Below, piece by piece: positions 7,743-14,465 of a stretch of 15,615 nucleotides of DNA. Each line of letters opens with the position of its first letter. The stretch's first letter is position 1. The stretch is from Syntrophaceae bacterium UBA5764 (lineage in GTDB: Bacteria > Desulfobacterota > Syntrophia > Syntrophales > Smithellaceae), in assembly GCA_002418825.1 (NCBI GenBank), contig DIEW01000076.1, positions 1 to 15,615 of the forward strand, in the 5' to 3' direction. A program made the position numbers and the translations under genes. The notes under the pieces are model-generated. The model searched no databases, was not told the origin of the DNA, and was given only the letters and a program-made list of their open reading frames with translations.

Positions 7743-7959
7743 AATTTGTAAAGGATATTTTGGATATATAAGTAGCCTTTTGTAGTATTTACTGCTTATT
7801 TGTTTTCGGCAAAAGACCGCTTATTCTCTCTAAAAAAGCACGTAAAAGCTGAACGGATAAGAAAATTTAAGAAAAAAAATAAAAATGTTACTCCCTTTGG
7901 GCATAAAAGGTTGTTTTGAATTGTTATCTATTTGGATTATTTAAATAGCCGAACAAATT

Positions 7960-8250
7960 TTATGATTTCTGTTCTTTTAACCTGTTTAGTTCTTCTTTGT
8001 ATCTTTCGGCTTCCGCCTTGGCTTTTTCCGCTTCTTCTCTCGCTTTTTCCAGCTTTTCCTCTTGCGTCATCTTGTCTTCATTAATCTTTTCTCGGATTTC
8101 ATCAATTCCCACGTAAACAGCCAATGCCCCGCCCAAAAGAAGGCAAATGGGAAAAGCGCCTCTCACGATGGTCATGAAATCACCCCACCAAAAAATAAGG
8201 CTGATCAGACCAATCATGGCGCAAACGATACCTCCGATTAGCAAAGACAT
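7960..8250 (-). CDS. Small membrane protein with C-terminal coiled coil, unknown function
   Basis: A 96-residue protein I do not recognise as a named family. Two hydrophobic helices are visible, about residues 3-22 (with WWGDF just after) and 31-49 (AFPICLLLGGALAVYVG). A charged tail from about 52 to 93, rich in Glu, Lys and Ala, has strong coiled-coil character (KLEKAREEAEKAKAEAERY). The start is ATG 8250-8248 because GGAGGT lies 6 nt upstream; the TTG two codons earlier touches that site. It is divergent from hisI and about 410 nt upstream of the minus-strand porin, so it is probably a single-gene unit. A membrane-anchored scaffold is possible, but there is no direct evidence of function. 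Confidence 0.75.
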   Translation of the reverse strand: MSLLIGGIVCAMIGLISLIFWWGDFMTIVRGAFPICLLLGGALAVYVGIDEIREKINEDKMTQEEKLEKAREEAEKAKAEAERYKEELNRLKEQKS

Positions 8251-8256
8251 AAGCAA

Positions 8257-8262
8257 ACCTCC
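8257..8262 (-). promoter_or_regulatory. Shine-Dalgarno site deciding the start of the small membrane protein
   Basis: GGAGGT on the minus strand lies 6 nt before ATG 8250. It excludes the overlapping TTG at 8256. Confidence 0.75.
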
Positions 8263-8275
8263 AGTGTGCTGATTA

Positions 8276-8304
8276 ATTATAAATACCGTTTTCTTTCTTT
8301 TTTA
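8276..8304 (-). promoter_or_regulatory. Candidate sigma-70 promoter for the small membrane protein
   Basis: The minus strand reads TATAAT at 8281-8276, a perfect -10. Seventeen nt upstream is only a weak -35 (TAAAAA, 8304-8299). Transcription would begin near 8269, giving a short leader that includes the GGAGGT. The position is good and the -35 is poor. Confidence 0.4.
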
Positions 8305-8372
8305 GTATCATGAAAAGAAAGACGAGGCAAGATAGAAATAGGCGATAATTAAAGTGTAAAAATATTTCTTGA

Positions 8373-8401
8373 TTTAAAGCCATTCATCAATTAAGTATAA
8401 A
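8373..8401 (+). promoter_or_regulatory. Candidate sigma-70 promoter for the his operon
   Basis: TTTAAA at 8373-8378 and TATAAA at 8396-8401 are separated by 17 nt. The start of transcription would fall near 8408, leaving only about 10 nt before the hisI ATG, so the mRNA would be almost leaderless. I see no His-rich leader peptide or T-box sequence between the divergent genes. Confidence 0.35.
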
Positions 8402-8417
8402 TATTTAATGAAGACAT

Positions 8418-8801
8418 ATGGATAAAATAATTGAACCAAATTTTTCCAAAGGGGATGGCTTAATCCCCGCAATTGTTCAAGACCTTGAATCCCGGGACAT
8501 TCTTATGCTGGCTTACATGAATCGACAGGCATGGGAGGCCACTTTACAGACCGGTAGGGCAACTTACTGGAGTCGTTCACGTCAAGCCCTCTGGGTAAAA
8601 GGTGAAACGTCGGGCAATTTTCAAATGGTAAAAAATGTTTTCATTGATTGCGACAGCGATACCCTTCTTCTCCAGGTAGAGCAAATCGGCAAAGCTGCCT
8701 GCCATACGGGATATAAATCCTGTTTTTATCGTAAATTAGAGGGAAAAAATTTCGTTGTCGTGGGAGAAAAAATATTCGATCCTGAGGAAGTATATAAATG
8801 A
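8418..8801 (+). CDS. hisI: Phosphoribosyl-AMP cyclohydrolase
   Basis: Third step of histidine synthesis: opens the purine ring of phosphoribosyl-AMP to give ProFAR. The protein has 127 residues, a single-domain HisI without the fused HisE pyrophosphohydrolase. Signatures include RDILMLAYMN near 26-35, GRATYWSRSR near 46-55 and the metal site: DCDSD at 77-81 with C78, then C95 and C102 in ACHTG and SCF. The Asp residues bind Mg and the Cys residues bind Zn in characterised enzymes. The ATG at 8418 has only a weak ribosome site. Its stop overlaps the hisG start (ATGA), so the two are translationally coupled. It is the first gene of the cluster. Confidence 0.96.
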   Translation: MDKIIEPNFSKGDGLIPAIVQDLESRDILMLAYMNRQAWEATLQTGRATYWSRSRQALWVKGETSGNFQMVKNVFIDCDSDTLLLQVEQIGKAACHTGYKSCFYRKLEGKNFVVVGEKIFDPEEVYK

Positions 8802-9670
8802 AAGTTTTGAAACTGGGGATTCCCAAAGGTTCTCTGGAAGAAAACACAGTGGATATCTTCAAAAAAGCAGGTTGGCGCATTACTTACGACAGCCGTAGCT
8901 ACTTTCCCGATATAGACGACCCGGAAATGACTTGTTCACTGGTGCGCGCGCAGGAAATTTCCCGCTATATCGAAGACGGCACACTGGATCTCGGCCTTAC
9001 CGGTATCGACTGGATAATGGAAAATGAATCCGACATCGTGGTCGTGCAGGACCTGATTTACTCCAAGGTTTCTTTACGGCAGGCGCGTTGGGTTCTTGTC
9101 GTCCGCGATGATTCTCCCTACCAGAAGATAGAAGACATGGAAGGAAAAAAAATATCCACGGAACTTGTTAATTTCACGAAAAAATATTTTGCGGATAAAA
9201 AAATCAACGTTCAGGTGGAATTTTCTTGGGGAGCCACAGAAGCCAAAGTGGTTGAAGGGCTGGTGGACGCGGTGGTGGAAGTGACGGAAACAGGCTCCAC
9301 GATTAAAGCAAACAAGCTGCGTATCATTCACGAATTGATGAAAACAAACACTCAGCTCATCGCCAATCGCGCCGCGTGGAACGACCCGTGGAAACGCAAA
9401 AAGATTGAACAAATCAAGACAATGCTCGTGGGTTCACTTCAGGCCATGGGAAAAGTCGGGCTGAAGATGAATGTTTCAAAGAAAAATTTAGAAAAAGTGA
9501 TGTCGCTGATTCCTTCTTTGAAAGCACCCACGGTATCCACCTTATCTTCTACTGATTGGTTTGCCATAGAATCCATCGTCGACGCAAAGGGAACGAGGGA
9601 ACTGATTCCCCGGCTTTTGGAGGAGGGCGCGCAAGGCATCATCGAATATCCCTTAAACAAAGTCGTTTAG
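8798..9670 (+). CDS. hisG: ATP phosphoribosyltransferase, long form
   Basis: First and committed step of histidine synthesis: joins ATP and PRPP to form phosphoribosyl-ATP. At 290 residues it is the long form, with a catalytic bilobal part and a C-terminal ACT-like regulatory domain (about residues 210-290) that normally gives feedback inhibition by histidine. It therefore should not need HisZ. Visible motifs are LGIPKGSLEENT at the N-terminus, DLGLTGIDWI near 65, and the PRPP-binding stretch VEGLVDAVVEVTETGSTI near 149-166. It overlaps hisI by 4 nt and is followed by hisB after 14 nt. Confidence 0.96.
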   Translation: MKVLKLGIPKGSLEENTVDIFKKAGWRITYDSRSYFPDIDDPEMTCSLVRAQEISRYIEDGTLDLGLTGIDWIMENESDIVVVQDLIYSKVSLRQARWVLVVRDDSPYQKIEDMEGKKISTELVNFTKKYFADKKINVQVEFSWGATEAKVVEGLVDAVVEVTETGSTIKANKLRIIHELMKTNTQLIANRAAWNDPWKRKKIEQIKTMLVGSLQAMGKVGLKMNVSKKNLEKVMSLIPSLKAPTVSTLSSTDWFAIESIVDAKGTRELIPRLLEEGAQGIIEYPLNKVV

Positions 9671-9684
9671 GTCAGGGAGCAGAC

Positions 9685-10272
9685 ATGGCCAGAAAAATAA
9701 AAATTATACGTAAAACGAAAGAAACAGACATCCATCTGGAAATCGATTTGGACAAAACTACCGGCAGTAGAATTGCGACAACAATACCCTTTTTGGACCA
9801 CATGTTCGAGCTTTTTGCCAAGCACGGCTTTCTTAAACTTGTTGTCAAGAGCAAGGGCGACACTCAAATCGACGACCATCACTTAGTCGAAGATTTAGGT
9901 ATTTGTTTGGGGCAGGCAATAGCAAAAGCGCTGGGGGAAAAAATCGGCATCAACCGTTACGGTTCGGCATGCGTTCCGATGGACGAATGCTTATGCCGCG
10001 TGGATCTGGATATTTCCGGACGTCCCTATCTGATTTACAATGTAAAATACGTGCGCAGAAAAATAGGCGGATTCGATCCCGCGTTGGTTAAAGAATTCTT
10101 TAAAGCCTTCACGGATCATAGCGGCATAACACTCCACATTAATCTGCTTTACGGAAGCAACAGCCATCACATCATCGAAGCGGTATTTAAAGCTTTCGCG
10201 CGCGCGCTGAGAAAGGCCATAAATCTTAACAAGAAAATTGACGGCGTCCTTTCTACAAAAGGAAGCCTTTGA
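9685..10272 (+). CDS. hisB: Imidazoleglycerol-phosphate dehydratase
   Basis: Step 7 of histidine synthesis: dehydrates imidazole glycerol phosphate to imidazole acetol phosphate, using Mn in known enzymes. I take ATG 9685, preceded by AGGGAG 5 nt upstream, giving 195 residues, the standard monofunctional length. The frame is open further upstream inside hisG, but that extension is not family-like. Metal-binding signatures are DHMFELFAKHGF at 38-49, DDHHLVEDLG at 63-72, MDECLCRVDLDISGRP and SNSHHIIEA with H161, H162 and E165. No HisN phosphatase domain is fused. Confidence 0.97.
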   Translation: MARKIKIIRKTKETDIHLEIDLDKTTGSRIATTIPFLDHMFELFAKHGFLKLVVKSKGDTQIDDHHLVEDLGICLGQAIAKALGEKIGINRYGSACVPMDECLCRVDLDISGRPYLIYNVKYVRRKIGGFDPALVKEFFKAFTDHSGITLHINLLYGSNSHHIIEAVFKAFARALRKAINLNKKIDGVLSTKGSL

Positions 10273-10275
10273 AAA

Positions 10276-10971
10276 ATGAGGTTAAAATTGCAAAATTTTC
10301 ACTGGAGAAAAAGTCACGTAATCCTCGGATTTCTTTTAGCTGTTGTTTTTACTTTATCCTTTAGTGCGCAGGCCGCGGATGAGACACAGAGCACGGCACC
10401 CCCGGTCGTCGTGGGCGTGATATCTTTTCAAGCAATGATACCGAATGAAGGACCGGGCAGTACTGTCATTTGCCCGCTTTGCACTACCGCTTATTCCACG
10501 GGTAAAATTTTGAAAGGCGCGGAGAAAACAGTTGAAAATATTTTTACTGACAAGCTGCGTGAATTTAAAGAAGTGCAGATAATACCGCAGGAAAGGGTGC
10601 AAAGCGTTTACAAAAGGACCGTCTCGGAATCGCTCAAGAAGCCTCTGCTAGAAGTGCTCAAAAATGTAGGTCACGAGCTGAAAGCGGACGTTTTAGCCGT
10701 AGGCTATATTTACCGTTATGAAGAAAGAGTCGGATACGATTATTCGACAGAACGCCCTGCTTCTGTTGCTTTCGAAATATACATGATAAATCCGGCCGAG
10801 GGAGACATTATCTGGAGAGGGGTTTTTGATAAAACGCAAAAATCATTAATGGAAGATTTATTCCAGATATCTTCCTTCTTTAAAGGCCGCGGTCGATGGC
10901 TTACCGCGCAACAGCTTTCAAAACAAGGCATGGATGAAATCTTTAAAAAATTTCCCGGTTTTACCCGTTAG
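10276..10971 (+). CDS. Exported protein of unknown function with a CxxC motif, inside the his operon
   Basis: A 231-residue protein starting 3 nt after hisB. The N-terminus has basic residues, a hydrophobic run (about 15-30) and an SAQA-AD cleavage pattern near residues 30-35, so it is probably exported to the periplasm; no lipobox Cys is seen. The mature part holds VVVGVISFQA, then a CPLC motif at C66-C69, a mixed alpha/beta middle (DKLREFKEVQIIPQERV) and a C-terminal part with ADVLAVGYIYRYEERVGYDY, PASVAFEIYMI and DIIWRGVFDKTQ. The pattern of a short beta strand, helix and ER-V motif recalls LpoB/CsgG-like periplasmic folds, but this is a weak impression. It has no motif of HisH, which often occupies this slot. 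CxxC is not followed by His, so heme c is unlikely. Confidence 0.8.
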   Translation: MRLKLQNFHWRKSHVILGFLLAVVFTLSFSAQAADETQSTAPPVVVGVISFQAMIPNEGPGSTVICPLCTTAYSTGKILKGAEKTVENIFTDKLREFKEVQIIPQERVQSVYKRTVSESLKKPLLEVLKNVGHELKADVLAVGYIYRYEERVGYDYSTERPASVAFEIYMINPAEGDIIWRGVFDKTQKSLMEDLFQISSFFKGRGRWLTAQQLSKQGMDEIFKKFPGFTR

Positions 10972-10985
10972 AAGATTATCTTTCA

Positions 10986-11009
10986 GGCGATAATGAATTA
11001 TCACCTTTT
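10986..11009 (+). terminator. Weak hairpin with short T run before hisA
   Basis: GGcGATAA-TGAA-TTATCaCC forms a stem of 5 bp plus 2 bp around one mismatch, followed by TTTT. It sits in the 90-nt gap between the exported-protein gene and hisA, the widest gap in the cluster. It is short and AT-rich, so it could be a partial terminator or simply chance. Confidence 0.3.
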
Positions 11010-11051
11010 GCAAAACAGCTTCAGTATCTTTTTACACACTGCCGTATAAGC

Positions 11052-11055
11052 GAGG
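11052..11055 (+). promoter_or_regulatory. Shine-Dalgarno site deciding the TTG start of hisA
   Basis: GAGG lies 6 nt before TTG 11062. It supports a non-ATG start that yields the conserved N-terminus MIIIPAIDI. Confidence 0.55.
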
Positions 11056-11061
11056 TTTTAT

Positions 11062-11796
11062 TTGATTATTATTCCGGCAATAGACATCAAAGATGGAAAA
11101 TGCGTAAGACTGTCACAGGGCGATTTTGACAGGGTCACGGTTTATGCCGATAATCCTGTCGAGACGGCGCAGAAATGGGAACAAAAAGGAGCGCAATTAA
11201 TTCATGTCGTCGATCTCGACGGCTCGGTGGCGGGTACGCCCAAAAATGCACAAACAATCCTTCGCCTAGCCAGAGCAATTAATGTCCCCATTCAAGTTGG
11301 CGGCGGTATACGGGATATGGAAACAATCTCCTTCTACCTGCAAAACAGCGTGAGCGCGGTGATTCTGGGTACGGCAGCGCTGCAAAATAAAGAAATAATC
11401 CACAAAGCCGTGGCCAGCTATCCAGCTAAAATTATTCTGGGAATAGACGCCTTGGACGGTAAGGTATCTATCCAGGGATGGACGCAAAAAACGAAAGAAA
11501 ATGCTGTTGATCTCGCCCGGCGTTTTGAAAACAGCGCTTTAAAAGCCATTGTTTATACGGATATCAAACGCGACGGTATGGGAACAGGCGTAAATACTGA
11601 TGCCACCAGAGTATTAGCAGAGGCCACAGATATACCGGTAATCGCCTCCGGCGGCGTCGCCTCCATCAAAGACATTCAAAAATTACGAGAGATTGAAAGT
11701 TGCGGCATTCATGGAGTAATAATAGGACGCGCTCTCTACACAGGCGCCATCTGCCTGGAAGAGGCGATATCCGAAGCCGCAAAACCTCTTAAATGA
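11062..11796 (+). CDS. hisA: ProFAR isomerase (phosphoribosylformimino-AICAR-P isomerase)
   Basis: Fourth step of histidine synthesis: Amadori isomerisation of ProFAR to PRFAR, in a TIM barrel. The protein has 244 residues, typical length. The start is TTG 11062, since the conserved first strand IIIPAIDIKDGKCVRL begins immediately and no ATG is available. D8 and D129 (in ILGIDALDGK) fit the two catalytic aspartates. Phosphate-binding motifs are VGGGIRD near 78-84, and IASGGVAS near 194-201 followed by IIGRALYTG. VDLDGS and YTDIKRDGMGTG are also family-specific, and favour HisA over its paralog HisF. HisF, the next enzyme, is not in the window. Confidence 0.96.
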   Translation: MIIIPAIDIKDGKCVRLSQGDFDRVTVYADNPVETAQKWEQKGAQLIHVVDLDGSVAGTPKNAQTILRLARAINVPIQVGGGIRDMETISFYLQNSVSAVILGTAALQNKEIIHKAVASYPAKIILGIDALDGKVSIQGWTQKTKENAVDLARRFENSALKAIVYTDIKRDGMGTGVNTDATRVLAEATDIPVIASGGVASIKDIQKLREIESCGIHGVIIGRALYTGAICLEEAISEAAKPLK

Positions 11797-11803
11797 AAAA
11801 AGC

Positions 11804-11808
11804 GGAGG
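11804..11808 (+). promoter_or_regulatory. Shine-Dalgarno site deciding the HIT-protein start
   Basis: GGAGG lies 8 nt before ATG 11817. The alternative ATG 11793, which overlaps the hisA stop, has no such site. Confidence 0.75.
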
Positions 11809-11816
11809 AAACATAT

Positions 11817-12161
11817 ATGTCAGATTGTGTATTTTGCAAAATTGTCAAAGGAGAAATTCCCTGTACTAAAGTTTACGAAAACGAGCAGGTGCTCGCCTTT
11901 GATGACATTCAGCCCATGGCGCCGGTGCATGTGATCCTTATCCCTAAAGAACATATTTCCACACTGCTTGATGTTGACGTTCAACAAAAAAACACCGTCA
12001 ACAATTTAACTGCCGCCGCGCAAAAAGTAGCAAAAATAAAAAAAATAGCCGACCGCGGTTTTCGCACCGTAATCAACTGTAACGCCGAAGGAGGACAGGT
12101 GGTATTTCACCTGCACATGCATCTCCTCGGCGGCAGAAAACTGCAAGACCAGCTCGGTTAA
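11817..12161 (+). CDS. HIT-family (HinT-like) nucleotide-binding hydrolase
   Basis: Small cytoplasmic protein of the histidine-triad superfamily; HinT relatives hydrolyse AMP-N linked compounds such as aminoacyl-adenylates. With ATG 11817 it has 114 residues and starts MSDCVFCKIVKGEIP, the canonical HinT N-terminus with C4 and C7. The triad is HLHMHLLGG at H98, H100 and H102, H100 being the expected nucleophile. An in-frame ATG at 11793 would add 8 residues and overlap hisA, but lacks a ribosome site. The gene follows hisA by 20 nt, so it may share the his transcript, and it precedes the yqeY-dnaG-rpoD group. Physiological substrate not deducible. Confidence 0.93.
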   Translation: MSDCVFCKIVKGEIPCTKVYENEQVLAFDDIQPMAPVHVILIPKEHISTLLDVDVQQKNTVNNLTAAAQKVAKIKKIADRGFRTVINCNAEGGQVVFHLHMHLLGGRKLQDQLG

Positions 12162-12176
12162 CCAAGGAGAACAGAC

Positions 12177-12623
12177 ATGGATATTAACAAAAAGTTAAAC
12201 GAAGAAATGGTGACGGCGGCAAAAGCAAAAGATAAAATCCGGCTTTCAGCCATCCGTCTGTTGAAAACAGCCGTGCATAATAAAGAGATTGAATTAATGC
12301 GGCCGCTTCAAGAAGCTGAAATCATGCAGCTTCTTTCCGCGATGGTAAAGCAGAGGAAGGATTCCATCGAGCAATTCGCCAAAGGCGGCCGCATGGATCT
12401 GGTGGAAAAGGAAGAAGCGGAACTAAAAGTCGTGCAGGAATTTCTGCCGGCGCAAATGTCCGATGAAGAGGTAGAGGCTTTAATTAAAAAGGCGATTGCG
12501 GAAGCCGGGGCGGTTTCCGCCAAAGACATGGGGAAAGTAATGAAAATTCTGATGCCGCAGATAACCGGCAGAGCCGACGGTAAAGCCGCAGGGGAAAAGG
12601 TTAAAGCGCTTTTGTCCTCTTAG
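12177..12623 (+). CDS. yqeY: GatB/YqeY domain protein
   Basis: A 148-residue protein of the YqeY family, which resembles the tRNA-binding tail domain of the amidotransferase subunit GatB. Its cellular role is not firmly known; a link to tRNA or amide transfer is presumed. Typical stretches are KLNEEMVTAAKAKDKIRLSAIRLLK at the N-terminus (about residues 5-29), VKQRKDSIEQFAKGGR near 60-75, EFLPAQMSDEEV near 93-104, and the C-terminal DMGKVMKILMPQITGRADG. AAGGAG lies 7 nt before the ATG. It stands 15 nt after the HIT gene and 46 nt before dnaG; yqeY next to dnaG is a common arrangement. Confidence 0.93.
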   Translation: MDINKKLNEEMVTAAKAKDKIRLSAIRLLKTAVHNKEIELMRPLQEAEIMQLLSAMVKQRKDSIEQFAKGGRMDLVEKEEAELKVVQEFLPAQMSDEEVEALIKKAIAEAGAVSAKDMGKVMKILMPQITGRADGKAAGEKVKALLSS

Positions 12624-12669
12624 TAGGGAATTATGTTATTTTATAAAATTAAGCCATGGAAGAAATTCA

Positions 12670-14424
12670 GTGCGCTTTGATGACAATAAAATCGAAGAAA
12701 TCAAAAACCGGGTGGATATTGTCGAACTGGCTTCAGAATATCTGACCCTTAAAAAAGCGGGCCGGAATTTTGTTGGTTTGTGCCCCTTTCACCAGGAAAA
12801 AACGCCTTCGTTCACCGTCAACAGGGAAAAACAAATATTTTACTGCTTCGGCTGCGGCCAAGGAGGCAATGCCATTACCTTCCTGATGAAAATCTCAGGC
12901 AAATCTTTTCCTGAAGCAATTAAAGATTTGGCACAAAAAACGGGTGTTGTTCTGCCGCCGCCGCGCTTGACCAGCAAAGAAAGTCGGGAAAATGAATCGC
13001 TGAGAGAAAAAATTACTGCCCTTAATTTAAGGGCAGCGCAGCATTTTGCGCGTAATTTATATTCGCCCGCGGGCAAAGAAGCCCGCCTGTACCTGCAAAA
13101 CAGGGAACTGACTGAAGACACAATAAAGCAGTTTCGCCTGGGCTACGCACCGGATAGCTGGAGTTCTTTGGCAGATTATATCGAGAGAAGCGGCGTGCCG
13201 CTTAAACTGGCCGAACAGGCGGGTTTGCTCATCCCCGGAAAGGAAGGGAAGTTCTATGACCGGTTTCGCGGGAGGCTAATTTTTCCCATAGAAAATATTT
13301 TCGGCGAAGTTGTTGCCTTCGGCGGCAGAATCCTGGACAAAGGGGAACCGAAGTACCTGAATTCCCCGGAATCACCCGTCTACATTAAAGGAAAGAATTT
13401 ATACGGTCTGAATAAAACAAAAGATGAAATACGCAGGAATGGTTTTGCGCTCATTGTAGAAGGTTACTTTGACCTGATTTCGCTGGTCAATGCCGGCGTG
13501 GGAAATGTTGTGGCCACCTTGGGCACGGCGCTCACCAGAGAGCATCTGGAATTGTTACGCCGCTATACAGTTGATATTGTTGCCCTTTTTGATCCAGATA
13601 CGGCGGGGAGAAAAGCCCTTGACCGCAGTCTGGAGCTTTTTCTGGAAATGCGCATGAAAGCGCGGGTTTTGATTTTACCGGGCAACTGTGATCCCGACGA
13701 CTACATAAAAAAATTCGGCAAGGATAATCTGGAAAGTTTGATTTCCCGCGCTCAGCCACTTAGCGATTATTACATAGAAAATGTCATTGGCGGCGGCAAA
13801 ACATTTGAAGATAAAAGAGAAATGATAAAAACCGCCATGGAATTCATCAATAAAATAAGTGATCAAAAAGAAAAGGCTCTTTTCATAAAGCGCATAGCAG
13901 AAAAAACTGGCATAAATGAGGAATTGCTTATAAGAGAGCTACCACGAACCGAGATAAAGTACATCAGGACAAAGCCTCGGCACGATATTAACGCTGATAC
14001 AGTGGAGTTGCATTTGATTCAGCTTATGCTTGAGTATCCTCAAAAAATCATCCAGGCGGAAAAAGAAAATATATTGAGTTATTTTTTGCAGCCCAAAGTT
14101 AAGTCCCTGGGTGAAAAAATTATTGACACCTATAAATTGCTGGGTTTTGTTGATATCGGAATGATTTTACCGGCGGATGAAGATGCGCCCCTGAGGGAAA
14201 GAATATTCCAATTGATGATTAAGGCTCTTCCTACCGGCAGTGAAATGCTGGAAAAAATATTTGCCGATAACGTGCGGCAGATAAAAAAGAAATGGTTCAA
14301 AGATCAGCACCGCCAAATCAAAATAAAGCTGACTAAAGCCCAGGAAAGCGGCAATGATTTTCTGATAGAGGAGCTGCTTCGCGAGAAAGAAAACTTGCTA
14401 ATGGAAGAAAAAGAATTAAATTAA
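12670..14424 (+). CDS. dnaG: DNA primase
   Basis: Synthesises RNA primers for replication together with the DnaB helicase. The protein has 584 residues, normal length. Domains in order: CHC2 zinc ribbon with C38, H41, C59 and C62 (LCPFH, YCFGCG); the RNA-polymerase core (about 115-430), with the TOPRIM catalytic part showing IVEGYFDLISL (E264), ALFDPDTAGRKAL (D308, D310) and DPDDYIKKFG (D341); and a C-terminal helical helicase-binding region rich in Lys and Glu. The start is GTG 12670, with a modest GGAAGAA just upstream; the ATG at 12656 is in another frame. The gap before it has no strong promoter, so it is likely part of a yqeY-dnaG-rpoD transcript. Confidence 0.97.
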   Translation: MRFDDNKIEEIKNRVDIVELASEYLTLKKAGRNFVGLCPFHQEKTPSFTVNREKQIFYCFGCGQGGNAITFLMKISGKSFPEAIKDLAQKTGVVLPPPRLTSKESRENESLREKITALNLRAAQHFARNLYSPAGKEARLYLQNRELTEDTIKQFRLGYAPDSWSSLADYIERSGVPLKLAEQAGLLIPGKEGKFYDRFRGRLIFPIENIFGEVVAFGGRILDKGEPKYLNSPESPVYIKGKNLYGLNKTKDEIRRNGFALIVEGYFDLISLVNAGVGNVVATLGTALTREHLELLRRYTVDIVALFDPDTAGRKALDRSLELFLEMRMKARVLILPGNCDPDDYIKKFGKDNLESLISRAQPLSDYYIENVIGGGKTFEDKREMIKTAMEFINKISDQKEKALFIKRIAEKTGINEELLIRELPRTEIKYIRTKPRHDINADTVELHLIQLMLEYPQKIIQAEKENILSYFLQPKVKSLGEKIIDTYKLLGFVDIGMILPADEDAPLRERIFQLMIKALPTGSEMLEKIFADNVRQIKKKWFKDQHRQIKIKLTKAQESGNDFLIEELLREKENLLMEEKELN

Positions 14425-14465
14425 ATAAATTAAGTAAATCAAAAAACATTTTGGGGAGACGCCAG

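Larger units (their letters stand above)
7562..7959. other. AT-rich non-coding region upstream of porin paralog 2
   Basis: About 400 nt with no credible gene on either strand. It should contain the promoter of the minus-strand porin and the 3' end of the small membrane-protein transcript. Two inverted repeats stand out, at 7603-7620 and 7725-7742, listed separately. A possible minus-strand promoter is TTTACA (7752-7747) with GATAAT (7731-7726); the 15-nt spacing is short. I see no clear terminator for the gene at 7960-8250; the weak hairpins present are AT-rich. Confidence 0.5.

Noticed and set aside
8257..8417. Histidine leader peptide, attenuator or T-box before hisI
   Set aside because: No run of His codons, no T-box consensus and no strong terminator/antiterminator pair in this stretch.
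9556..9684. Upstream extension of hisB into hisG
   Set aside because: These 43 codons overlap conserved hisG sequence in another frame; ATG 9685 gives the normal HisB length.
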